Assembly: GCA_015067605.1 (NCBI GenBank)
Contig: SVME01000008.1
Coordinates: 1-43,518 of the forward strand
Reading direction: 5' to 3'
Origin: Oscillospiraceae bacterium
GTDB taxonomy: Bacteria; Bacillota; Clostridia; Oscillospirales; Oscillospiraceae
DNA length: 43,518 nucleotides
Positions 33,817 to 40,394 of this stretch are shown in pieces; position 1 is the first letter of the stretch; the number at the start of each line of letters is the position of its first letter. Below the pieces are notes generated by a model. It was not told the origin of the DNA, made no database searches, and worked only from the letters and a program-made list of their open reading frames with translations. A program made the position numbers and the translations under genes.

Positions 33817-34206
33817 TTAATACAGCGTGCGGAACGCCTCGATGATTTCGTCACGCAGGCCGGCGGGGTGGTTTTCGGGACAATGGTCTGCGGAAGTTAT
33901 ATAGCGATGGTTGCCATCGGCTGCAAGGTAAACGTCAATCTCTTCGATTCGGCCAGATAGCAACCTAATCTGCATATAAATATGCGCACCGTGGGTTTCT
34001 TCCGCCAGTTTATTCAGCACGGTACCCTTGGCATAGTTCGCCAATGGGCACCCCATACAGCTGGCGCGGTTGGCTCCTTCGGGTTTCTCCAGCTGGCGGC
34101 AGGCTCTGCCGAAGTATCCGCAGATACAAGGCATCCCGGAGGGAGCGACGGCGTATCGCCGCTCATATTCCTGCTGGATGGTTTTGGTGATGATGGGGAA
34201 ACTCAT
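33817..34206 (-). CDS. Prophage hypothetical protein with Cys cluster
   Basis: A 129-residue protein I do not recognise. It has a cluster of five cysteines (CICGYFGRAC at about 27-36, then ASCMGC) that could bind zinc or an iron-sulphur cluster. AAGGAGGT precedes the ATG at 34206, so it is a real gene. It lies 12 bases after the gene at 34219-34689 and is probably cotranscribed with it, running toward the left phage end. Confidence 0.7.
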   Translation of the reverse strand: MSFPIITKTIQQEYERRYAVAPSGMPCICGYFGRACRQLEKPEGANRASCMGCPLANYAKGTVLNKLAEETHGAHIYMQIRLLSGRIEEIDVYLAADGNHRYITSADHCPENHPAGLRDEIIEAFRTLY

Positions 34207-34218
34207 ATCAGTACCTCC

Positions 34219-34689
34219 TTAACCCCAGACGGCTGCGTCATAGTCCGGCAGCTTGTTGATTAGGTGCTTCATGTAGTAATTCTTGGCGCAGACAAGGGCT
34301 TGATACAGCTCGCTCTTTGCGACATTACCCTCGTCACACTGGTACAGAAAGCACTCAAAGGTCTTCAGCATCTGCCAAGGTTTACTATCAGCCGTGTGGA
34401 GCCATTCGCCTACAGGCATCGCTTCGGGGGTGGCAGCATCCCGATTATATCGCTCACCGTAGGCCTGCTCATTCATGTGGTGAAGGATAGCGTAAATCTT
34501 TCGGCTGTCCAAGTCGACACACTTGCGCCCGAATTGAGCCGACCACTCAGAGCGGAGCAGTTCGTACAACTCCCGGCCGGAGTAGATACCATAACGAACG
34601 GTGCCCGACCAGCGGGCTGCATTGACAGCCCGGTCTAACATTGCCGCAAGGGCGGCGGTGGATTCGTTGTTGATAATAAAGCATGACAT
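34219..34689 (-). CDS. Prophage hypothetical protein
   Basis: A 156-residue soluble protein with no recognised motif (MSCFIINNESTAALAAMLDR at the start; a YNRDAATPE segment; KPWQMLKTFECFLYQ). I chose the ATG at 34689 because AAGGAGGA lies 7-8 bases upstream; a possible start at 34719 has no such site. It is the first gene of a leftward two-gene unit at the left phage end. Such early-region genes often serve phage control or host takeover, but nothing specific can be said. Confidence 0.7.
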   Translation of the reverse strand: MSCFIINNESTAALAAMLDRAVNAARWSGTVRYGIYSGRELYELLRSEWSAQFGRKCVDLDSRKIYAILHHMNEQAYGERYNRDAATPEAMPVGEWLHTADSKPWQMLKTFECFLYQCDEGNVAKSELYQALVCAKNYYMKHLINKLPDYDAAVWG

Positions 34690-34702
34690 AAATAATTCCT
34701 CC

Positions 34703-34747
34703 TTGATTTTTGGCGTCAAGGAGGCTATAATATAAAAGCTCCTTGAC
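34703..34747 (+). promoter_or_regulatory. Plus-strand promoter with flanking 9-bp inverted repeat
   Basis: TTGATT (34703-34708) and TATAAT (34726-34731) are 17 bases apart on the plus strand. GTCAAGGAG (34715-34723) and CTCCTTGAC (34739-34747) are exact inverted copies that bracket the -10 box, as an operator would. Transcription would run away from the 34219 gene and antisense to the small gene at 34842. No plus-strand gene follows directly. Confidence 0.5.
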
Positions 34748-34841
34748 TGTGTTTGTGTGGTAACAGATGTGGTCGGGTGCGTGGGCTTGTGCTGGTAACA
34801 CTTGCCCGAATCCGGTGCTGCTGGTAACAGTGCCGGATTTT

Positions 34842-35018
34842 TTAATTTTGGGGTCGTTGTAGACCCTGCGCCATCAGGGCCTTTGCGAGAGCGCTTCGGC
34901 TGCCTTGCTCCCTGGTAAAGAGTTCGAACAGCTCCGGATCTTGGTTGCGGTTGATCTTCACTGTCAGCTTTATGACGTTTTCTCGCTCCCAGCTGATTTT
35001 TGCCTGACTATCCGCTAT
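34842..35018 (-). CDS. Small ribbon-helix-helix-like protein, no canonical start
   Basis: An open frame of 58 codons with AAAAGGAGG ending 9 bases before its first plausible codon, ATA at 35018-35016; no ATG, GTG or TTG lies in frame between the ribosome binding site and codon 20. The product (ISWERENVIKLTVKINRNQD, then ELFELFTREQGSRSALAKAL) resembles small ribbon-helix-helix proteins of conjugative and phage elements. It may use a rare start codon, start at an internal GTG (codon 20), or be newly broken. Confidence 0.5.
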   Translation of the reverse strand: MADSQAKISWERENVIKLTVKINRNQDPELFELFTREQGSRSALAKALMAQGLQRPQN

Positions 35019-35046
35019 TGACTTCGGCCTCCTTTTGTGGTATACT
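35018..35046 (+). promoter_or_regulatory. Sigma-A promoter of the structured RNA
   Basis: TTGACT (35018-35023) and TATACT (35041-35046) are 17 bases apart on the plus strand. No plus-strand gene with a ribosome binding site follows for more than 400 bases, which fits a non-coding RNA. Confidence 0.75.
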
Positions 35047-35052
35047 TTTTTT

Positions 35053-35212
35053 ACCGACTTGGGGGAGTGCTAGTCCCCCAAGTGGGCAAGGCTGTCGCCC
35101 GTGGCTAGACGGGAAGGCGGTCAACTCAAGATGGGTGAAATTGCCGCTTCTCGCTAGGGTACGGGGGCGGCTATTTCTTTAGGTTTGCACCCAGAGTGAT
35201 AGCCGCAAGCAA
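35053..35212 (+). ncRNA. Structured RNA, putative type I antitoxin
   Basis: The transcript from the promoter at 35018 would fold strongly. CTTGGGGGA (35058-35066) pairs perfectly with TCCCCCAAG (35074-35082). GGGC/GCCC and CCCGT/ACGGG hairpins follow (35083-35115). GAAGGCGG..CAA pairs with TTGCCGCTTC (about 35112-35151). The RNA then runs into the 3' end of the convergent toxin gene; GCGGCTAT (35167-35174) pairs with ATAGCCGC (35199-35206) across the toxin 3' end. The 3' end of the RNA is not defined. Convergent, 3'-overlapping antisense RNAs are how txpA/RatA-type antitoxins work. Confidence 0.6.
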
Positions 35213-35248
35213 AAGCATAAGTAACGCGATGGTTTCTGATACGCTCAT
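35171..35248 (-). CDS. Putative holin-like type I toxin peptide
   Basis: A 25-residue peptide starting MSVSETIALLMLLLAAITLG and ending in two lysines: a single hydrophobic membrane segment with a basic tail. This is the shape of the putative holin-like toxin family (TxpA/BsrG-like). AAAGGAGGAG lies 8-9 bases before the ATG at 35248, and a promoter with an operator-like palindrome lies at 35292-35320. The facing structured RNA overlaps its 3' end. Expression would probably depolarise the membrane unless the RNA blocks it. It is too short for ordinary gene callers. Confidence 0.72.
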   Translation of the reverse strand: MSVSETIALLMLLLAAITLGANLKK

Positions 35249-35291
35249 GGCTGTCTCCTCCTTTCGGAGTGGACTGCCGCCTTGCGTAATT

Positions 35292-35320
35292 AAAATATCA
35301 TGGGTCGACCCATTTGTCAA
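35292..35320 (-). promoter_or_regulatory. Toxin promoter with palindromic operator in the spacer
   Basis: On the minus strand TTGACA (35320-35315) and TATTTT (35297-35292) are 17 bases apart. The spacer contains the perfect 14-bp palindrome ATGGGTCGACCCAT (35300-35313). A repressor bound there would block RNA polymerase. The 35321-35480 stretch to the right holds no gene. Confidence 0.7.
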
Positions 35321-35480
35321 CCCCTTTTTCAAAAAATTTTTCTGCTCGTTTTTATCGCCCGGCTGGGTGCTCCTCGTTGGAGCGCTCCAGCTGGGCTATT
35401 TTTATGCGAAAAAATATGTTTTCAGTATGGCGAAGTTTGAAAATAATTATAATAATATAGGCAGATATGGAGGTGCGAGT

Positions 35481-35915
35481 ATGGCCGGAAACAGTAACAG
35501 CGGAAGAAATCCCGTGTTTGAGTTGTCTGAAAAGGAGCTTGCAAACAAAATCGAACAGTATAAGCAGGATCTGGAAGAGGGCAAGTTTGCTCGGGCTTCC
35601 TGGCCGCATTTTACGTCGTACATAAATTGTCTGGAGGACGAGGTCAAGGAGTTCATTGCTTGCTATTCGGATCAGCCGAAGAGCGCATATTATAAGCGGG
35701 CGAGGATGCTCAGGGAGGTTTTACAGTTCATCCGGGGTGAAATATTTTCCTCCAAGGCATGGACTGGACAGCAGGCGCAGCTTGCCAAACTCCACGGGGC
35801 CAAGGATTACGGGGACGGAATCGTATACAAGGACAAGGACACCAACACCGGCCCCACCAGCATCAATATTTGCTTCGGAGACGGTGACCCCAGAGCCGCA
35901 GAGGCTGCAAAGTAG
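35481..35915 (+). CDS. Putative terminase small subunit (P22 gp3-like)
   Basis: A 144-residue, mostly helical protein (LSEKELANKIEQYKQDLEEG; YYKRARMLREVLQFIRG) with the sequence SSKAWTGQQAQLAKLHGAKD, which resembles P22-type small terminase/DNA-packaging proteins. Small terminases bind the packaging start site and lie upstream of the large subunit, as here, although about 1 kb separates them. ATG 35481 follows GGAGG by 7 bases; longer upstream frames run through the toxin control region and have no ribosome binding site. Assignment rests on context and a weak resemblance. Confidence 0.55.
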   Translation: MAGNSNSGRNPVFELSEKELANKIEQYKQDLEEGKFARASWPHFTSYINCLEDEVKEFIACYSDQPKSAYYKRARMLREVLQFIRGEIFSSKAWTGQQAQLAKLHGAKDYGDGIVYKDKDTNTGPTSINICFGDGDPRAAEAAK

Positions 35916-35917
35916 CC

Positions 35918-35951
35918 CGAACGCAACCAAATATTTATTTTGTTGCGTTCG
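35918..35951 (+). terminator. Stem-loop after the putative terminase small gene
   Basis: CGAACGCAAC and GTTGCGTTCG form a perfect 10-bp stem with a 14-base AT-rich loop. The T-run (GGTTTTT) comes 6 bases later, so termination is possible but not classic. Confidence 0.5.
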
Positions 35952-36297
35952 AATGGCGGTTTTTACCTTGTTTTACATATCTTTTCGGCATTTTGACGGC
36001 AAAAAGCGCAAACGGGCGCAATTCCACCGCTGGCGGACACTTTTGGGGCTGTGGTTGGGTGCTGGCGGTGGGTCGGCGCACCGGTCCCCATGTATCGATT
36101 TTTGGTCGGGCAGTGGAGGGGGTAGCGGAAAAGTGGGGTGGCTTCGCAGGATGGGGCGTAGATATATGCCACACATCCATTTTACACCACATTCACACCC
36201 CCTATTTTCACAGTATATTTCGCACCTTTATCCCCTGATTTTCACGCCATGAAGCGGCCACAATTTTCAAATTGCGGCGGAGGTATTATAAGGGTTG
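35952..36297. other. Gene-free stretch of the prophage
   Basis: I see no frame with a ribosome binding site here. The stretch is GC-rich up to about 36150 and then AT-rich, with repeated TTTTCAC words near 36210-36245. It could be part of a DNA packaging or control region between the small and large terminase genes. Confidence 0.4.
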
Positions 36298-36366
36298 GTC
36301 TTATATAAGACTAAGCTTTATATATAAGACTTAGTCTTATATATAACTTACCTATATATAGCTTAG
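36298..36366. repeat. Nested AT-rich palindrome array
   Basis: GTCTTATATAAGAC (36298-36311) is a perfect 14-bp palindrome. TTATATATAAGACT (36318-36331) and AGTCTTATATATAA (36333-36346) form a perfect 14-bp inverted repeat around a single T. CTAAGCT (36311-36317) and AGCTTAG (36360-36366) enclose the second. The words AAGACT(T)AG and CTTATATA recur about every 20 bases. It lies between the small terminase-like gene and the tRNA-like genes. Confidence 0.75.
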
Positions 36367-36477
36367 TATTATATATATTATATACAATTAGTAGATTCGA
36401 TTTCAGACCATTCCCGAGAGGGGGTGGCAGAAAAACAGGTGGGGCATTTTGATTGTGCCTGCCCGAAAAATAAAAAT

Positions 36478-36553
36478 GCCGGCAAAGCACAGATGGAGGT
36501 GCAGCGGATCGATAATCCGAAGGTCGCTGGTTCGAGCCCAGCTGCCGGTACCA
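36478..36553 (+). tRNA. Phage tRNA-Ile(GAT)-like gene with abnormal bases at positions 8 and 33
   Basis: Exactly 76 bases fold as a cloverleaf: acceptor GCCGGCA/TGCCGGT (one G-T pair), D-stem GCAC/GTGC with GG in the loop, anticodon stem 28-31/39-42, T-stem GCTGG/CCAGC with TTCGAGC, discriminator A and encoded CCA at 36551-36553. The anticodon loop reads TCGATAA, so the anticodon would be GAT (Ile), but position 33 is C instead of the almost invariant T, position 8 is A instead of T, and pair 27-43 is G-A. It may be a degenerate or specialised phage tRNA. Confidence 0.75.
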
Positions 36554-36591
36554 GTCCGAAAGGATGCCTTGCCACGGGTCAAAAAAGTGGC

Positions 36592-36651
36592 GGCGCACTA
36601 GCTCAGATGGCTAGAGCTGTAGTGTCCCGGGTTCGAGTCCCGGGTGCGTCA
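36592..36651 (+). other. tRNA-like gene lacking the anticodon arm
   Basis: Acceptor GGCGCAC/GTGCGTC, TA at positions 8-9, D-stem GCTC/GAGC with an AGATGGCTA loop, and T-stem CCGGG/CCCGG with TTCGAGT are all perfect, followed by discriminator A. Only nine bases (TGTAGTGTC) join the D-stem to the T-stem where a normal tRNA has 23, so there is no anticodon stem-loop. CCA is not encoded. It cannot decode, but it could still be aminoacylated, bind EF-Tu or be cut by tRNA enzymes. Confidence 0.7.
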
Positions 36652-36696
36652 AAGCGGTTGCCCTGCGCCGAAAGTCAGGGAGGAAGGGAGAGAACC

Positions 36697-36837
36697 GTGG
36701 TAATCAGCGAAAGGGGCTTTATCGTCTGCCCCCAATGTGGAAAGCGGACGAAAGTCAAAATTCAACCGGACACGGTGCTGAAGCGGTTCCCCCTCTTCTG
36801 TCCGTGGTGCAAAAAAGAAACAATGATTGATACATAA
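36697..36837 (+). CDS. Cysteine-rich KTR-type zinc-ribbon peptide
   Basis: A 46-residue peptide with two CxxC pairs, FIVCPQCGKRTKVKI and FPLFCPWCKKET, the pattern of the cysteine-rich KTR family common on firmicute mobile elements. The fold should bind one zinc ion; its job is unknown. GTG 36697 follows GGAGGAAGGGAG. A longer frame upstream runs through the tRNA-like genes and is not real. Confidence 0.78.
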   Translation: MVISERGFIVCPQCGKRTKVKIQPDTVLKRFPLFCPWCKKETMIDT

Positions 36838-36849
36838 TACGCCGGAGCC

Positions 36850-36898
36850 TAGAGCCAGTGCGGTCACCTTAGTGGTGGTCACACTGGCTCTTTTTGTT
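36850..36898 (+). terminator. Intrinsic terminator before the large terminase gene
   Basis: GAGCCAGTG and CACTGGCTC form a perfect 9-bp outer stem (with partial pairing inside), followed by TTTTTGTTTTTT. It separates the tRNA-like/KTR unit from the head genes, whose first ribosome binding site lies just after it. Confidence 0.88.
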
Positions 36899-36916
36899 TT
36901 TTCAGGGAGGGATACC

Positions 36917-38308
36917 GTGGCGGCAAGAGAAACGAATACGGACAAGCAGGTTATCACTGCCAACATGGGCCATCCAAACTCTGAGCCGCAATGGCTGTTC
37001 TTCCTGAGCCGGACGAAATACACCTGCTATGGCGGTGCTCGTGGTGGCGGAAAGAGCTGGGCAATCGTCCGGAAGGCGGCTTTAGCGGCCTATAACTACC
37101 CCGGCATTCAAATCATTATGCTGCGCCGGGAGTATGACCAGATGGAAAACCCCATCATTACCCCGATGCTGGGAATCCTCGCTCCCGGCACCTACCAATA
37201 CAACAAGACAGACCACCTCCTGAAATTCACCAACGGCAGTCAAATCAAGTTCGGAAATATGCCGGACTATGACGCAGCCACCGGTGGCAAGTATCAGGGA
37301 CAAAGCTTCGACTGGATGTTCATCGATGAGGCGACCCAGTTCACAGAAAGCGAGTTCCGAGGGCTGGCAGCCTGCGTCCGTGGCGCCAACGACATTCCGA
37401 AACGAATCTATCTGACCTGCAACCCCGGCGGTGTTGGGCATTTCTGGGTGAAGCGGCTATTTGTAGACCGGCAGTTTAAGGATGACGAGAATCCGGACGA
37501 CTACACGTTCATCCCTGCCACAGTGGATGACAATGTGGATCTGGTCAAGGCGAATCCTGATTACGTTAAACAGCTGGAGCTACTGCCGGAGGACATCCGC
37601 AGGGCGCATCGCTACGGCGACTGGAACGCCCTGTCCGGGGTGTTCTTCGAAGAGTTCACCGATGGTGTCCATACCTGCAAGCCCTTCCCGATTCCGCCTC
37701 ATTGGCAGCATTACAGAGCCTTTGACTATGGTCTGGATATGTTCTTCTGCATCTGGGTGGCGGTAGACGAAACAGGACGATGCTATGTATACCGGCAGTT
37801 CGCAAAATCTGGCATGGTGGTCTCCGATGCGGCGCAAGCACAGCTGGAGCTGACCAGACCCGATGAAAATATCTACTTTTCCATTGCGCCGCCGGATATG
37901 TGGAGCCGGAACCGAGAGAGCGGCAAAACGCAAGCGGCCATGTTCGCTGAGCACGGCGTGGGGCTGGTTCGGGCGGACAATAACCGGAAACAGGGCTGGA
38001 GTGCTCTAAAGGAGCTGTTCAAACTCCGCACGTCGGATGGGTTGCCCAGTCTGCGGATATTCGATACCTGCGGCAGTCTGATTGATTGCATTAAGAGCCT
38101 GCTCCATGACAAAAACGACCCCAATGATGTGATGGACAAGCCTCACGATATTACCCATGGGCCGGATGCCTTGCGGTATTTCGCCCAGACTTATGTCCTT
38201 CCGGCGGAAGCCCTTCGGGAGGAGGAGTACGAGGAGGAAACCACAGAAGTGGATTACCAGACCGCCATGTGCGGCGGTGCTGTCACCTCCAGCTACATTT
38301 ACGCATGA
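36917..38308 (+). CDS. Phage terminase large subunit
   Basis: A 463-residue DNA-packaging motor. The N-terminal ATPase has Walker A GGARGGGKSW (residues 39-48) and Walker B WMFIDEAT (about 132-139), followed by coupling motif CNPGG. The C-terminal RNase H-like nuclease domain starts near residue 265 (FDYGLDMFFCIWVAVDE). GTG 36917 follows GGGAGGGA; an upstream in-frame start would include the terminator hairpin. It is the first gene of the head-assembly block. Confidence 0.94.
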   Translation: MAARETNTDKQVITANMGHPNSEPQWLFFLSRTKYTCYGGARGGGKSWAIVRKAALAAYNYPGIQIIMLRREYDQMENPIITPMLGILAPGTYQYNKTDHLLKFTNGSQIKFGNMPDYDAATGGKYQGQSFDWMFIDEATQFTESEFRGLAACVRGANDIPKRIYLTCNPGGVGHFWVKRLFVDRQFKDDENPDDYTFIPATVDDNVDLVKANPDYVKQLELLPEDIRRAHRYGDWNALSGVFFEEFTDGVHTCKPFPIPPHWQHYRAFDYGLDMFFCIWVAVDETGRCYVYRQFAKSGMVVSDAAQAQLELTRPDENIYFSIAPPDMWSRNRESGKTQAAMFAEHGVGLVRADNNRKQGWSALKELFKLRTSDGLPSLRIFDTCGSLIDCIKSLLHDKNDPNDVMDKPHDITHGPDALRYFAQTYVLPAEALREEEYEEETTEVDYQTAMCGGAVTSSYIYA

Positions 38309-38375
38309 TTCCATCAGCCTACCAGAGCTGTGGAGATAAATGGCCTACCAGAGCCGAATTTGAAAGGAGAAACAC

Positions 38376-39236
38376 ATGGAAGATCAGGAATTGGATACCG
38401 GCTATGCTGAGTTCATGGCGGCCTTTGACGATGACTTCGGCAACCAGACTGAGGTTGAGGACGAGGGCGCACAGGACACCGGCGAGGATGTCGGTACAGA
38501 CACCGGCGACAAGGAGGAACAGCCTGACGGTGGCGAGGGTGCTCCGGCTGAGCAGGATACGCCTCCGGATACGAAAATGCCCGAGGGCGAGGATGCTCCG
38601 GCAGCTGAGGAAACCTTTACGCTGAAAATCAACAAGGAGGAGCGCACCTGCACCCGTGAGGAAGTGATCAGCCTTGCGCAGAAGGGTGCGGACTACGACC
38701 GGATTAAGGGCAGGCTCTCCGAACAACAGGCCACGATGGATTTGCTGGCGGATTTCGCCAAGGAGAGTGGTACGGACATCCCCGGTCTGCTGGATAACCT
38801 TCGTCTGAATCTGCTGAAAAAGCAGGGGCTTTCTGAGGATGTGGCGAAAGAACGGCTGGCTCGAGAGAAGCTGGAGCGTGAAAACGCTGCGCTGAAAGCG
38901 TCGGCGACCCCCGAAGCTACCGCCGAAGAAACGCCCAAGGAAAAGGCCCAACGGGAAATTGCAGATTTTCAGAAGGCATTTCCGGACGTTCCCCTGACGG
39001 ATCAGCTGTATGAAAAGCTGAAATCCGACATTGTAAACGGTGGATTTTCCATGACGGATGCCTACCGCAGGATGAAGGACCGTGAACAGGCGGACCGCAT
39101 CAAGGAGCTGGAGGCGCAGCTCGCGGCAGAGAAGCAGAACAACGCCAACCGTGCCGCGTCTCCCGGCAGCCAGAAGGATTCCGGCGGTCGGCGCAAGAAA
39201 GACGATTTTGATGATTTTATGAGGGCTTTGGAATAA
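38376..39236 (+). CDS. Phage scaffolding protein
   Basis: A 286-residue protein. The N-terminal third is very acidic and low in complexity (Asp, Glu, Gly, Pro, Thr). The rest is helical with long coiled-coil stretches (about 165-195 and 225-260), and the C-terminus is basic (GGRRKKDDF). Scaffolding proteins have this composition and lie directly before the coat gene, as here. They guide procapsid assembly and are then removed. Identification is by position and composition. Confidence 0.8.
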   Translation: MEDQELDTGYAEFMAAFDDDFGNQTEVEDEGAQDTGEDVGTDTGDKEEQPDGGEGAPAEQDTPPDTKMPEGEDAPAAEETFTLKINKEERTCTREEVISLAQKGADYDRIKGRLSEQQATMDLLADFAKESGTDIPGLLDNLRLNLLKKQGLSEDVAKERLAREKLERENAALKASATPEATAEETPKEKAQREIADFQKAFPDVPLTDQLYEKLKSDIVNGGFSMTDAYRRMKDREQADRIKELEAQLAAEKQNNANRAASPGSQKDSGGRRKKDDFDDFMRALE

Positions 39237-39265
39237 ACCCTCGATGAAAAGGAGGAAATGTACAT

Positions 39266-40342
39266 ATGGGTAGTGTTATCCATTTTGATGAGAAGTACAA
39301 GCAGGGTCTGATGGATACTTTCAATAAGGCGTCCGAGACCGACGATATGTTCTGCCATGATCTGGATATGGAGTTTTCCGGCGTGAAGACCGTCCATGTC
39401 ACCAGCCTGCGGACCGAAGCCCTTCAGGACTACAACCGCAGTAAGGAGGTCGGCACCGGCAGCCGTTACGGTCGCACTAAGGAAGTGGGCAACGAGGTTC
39501 AGACCTTTACCATGACCCAGGACAAGTCTCTGAGCCTGTCCATCGACAAGGGCAACAACAAGGAGACCATGGACAAGGCCAAGGTCGGCAAGGTCATGAA
39601 GGCGGAACGGGAGGAGCGCATCGTCCCCGAGGTCGACCGCTACCGCCTGAATAAGTGGGCGAAGGATGCCGGCATTCACAAGGAACTGGCTGCCGCTCCC
39701 ACCAAGACCACCATCGTATCCCAGATTATGGAGCTGCACAACGAGATGCTGGATGCCGGTGTTCCCGACCAGCTTCAGCTTCGGATTTCCCGGGCGTATA
39801 TGCCCACTCTGAAGCTGTCCAGTGAGTGGACTGCGCTGGACAGTCTGGGCGGCAAGACCCTGCCCAAGGGCTGCATTGGCGAGTTCGACAACATGGCGGT
39901 CAAGCCCATGTCCACCAAGCGGATGCCTGCGAACGTGCCCTTTATGATTACCTACAAGGGCTCCCTGATCTCCCCCATGAAGATTAACGACTTCAAGGGC
40001 CACGTAGATCCCCCCGGCCTGTCCGGCGATCTGCTGGAGTTCCGGATGATGTACGATGCGTTCGTGTTGGGCAAGAAGTCCAGCGGCGTAGGCGTTGCTT
40101 GCCTGCCGGGTACGGTGGTTAAGACCCCCACCGTCGCAGTCGCCGACGGTAAGGCCACCATCCAGTGTGCTACTGCCGACGCAGTAATTTATTACACCAC
40201 CAACGGCTCTGACCCCCGGTACAGCACTGACGCACAGCTCTATACTGCGCCTGTTGCACTGACTTCCGGCGATGAGCTGCGTGTGTATGCCGCAAAGACG
40301 GATATGTTCTGGTCTGCTGTGGCAGAGCACGACATGGCGTAA
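39266..40342 (+). CDS. Major capsid protein with C-terminal Ig-like (CHB_HEX_C-type) domain
   Basis: A 358-residue coat protein. Residues 1 to about 280 fit the HK97-fold coat family (DLDMEFSGVKTVHVTSLRTE, LQDYNRSK, KAEREERIVPEVDRYRLNKW). Residues 285-358 form a separate domain (PTVAVADGKATIQCATADAV, then IYYTTNGSDPRYS and LTSGDELRVYAAK) of the type found at the C-terminus of chitobiase-like enzymes. Such Ig-like domains on capsids are exposed at the surface and may bind mucus or cell glycans. A hairpin follows the gene. Confidence 0.85.
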   Translation: MGSVIHFDEKYKQGLMDTFNKASETDDMFCHDLDMEFSGVKTVHVTSLRTEALQDYNRSKEVGTGSRYGRTKEVGNEVQTFTMTQDKSLSLSIDKGNNKETMDKAKVGKVMKAEREERIVPEVDRYRLNKWAKDAGIHKELAAAPTKTTIVSQIMELHNEMLDAGVPDQLQLRISRAYMPTLKLSSEWTALDSLGGKTLPKGCIGEFDNMAVKPMSTKRMPANVPFMITYKGSLISPMKINDFKGHVDPPGLSGDLLEFRMMYDAFVLGKKSSGVGVACLPGTVVKTPTVAVADGKATIQCATADAVIYYTTNGSDPRYSTDAQLYTAPVALTSGDELRVYAAKTDMFWSAVAEHDMA

Positions 40343-40350
40343 TCACAATA

Positions 40351-40373
40351 AGGGGCGGATTTCCGCCCCTTTA
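40351..40373 (+). terminator. Hairpin after the capsid gene
   Basis: AGGGGCGGA (40351-40359) pairs with TCCGCCCCT (40362-40370), followed by TTAG. It has a tiny loop and a short T-run, so it may only reduce read-through after the highly expressed coat gene. Confidence 0.6.
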
Positions 40374-40394
40374 GTCCCATAAGGAGGAATTGAA

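Noticed and set aside
33594-33854. An 86-codon minus-strand frame over the tRNA-Arg fragment
   Set aside because: It reads through the tRNA fragment (VGRGFESLS is typical of false tRNA translations) and has no ribosome binding site.
34759-34829. Three GGTAACA words that could be iterons
   Set aside because: Spacing is irregular (35 and 29 bases) and the flanks are not conserved, so chance is a sufficient explanation.
35196-35480. An upstream extension of the small-terminase-like gene
   Set aside because: It runs through the toxin gene and its promoter on the other strand and has no ribosome binding site, whereas ATG 35481 has GGAGG at good spacing.
36311-36598. A minus-strand frame of 95 codons containing LGSNQRPSDYRSAAPP
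   Set aside because: This is the well-known false protein obtained by translating the reverse strand of a tRNA gene; it covers the tRNA-like gene at 36478 and has no ribosome binding site.
36424-36696. A long plus-strand frame leading into the KTR peptide
   Set aside because: It crosses both tRNA-like genes and has no family features; only the part from GTG 36697 is supported.
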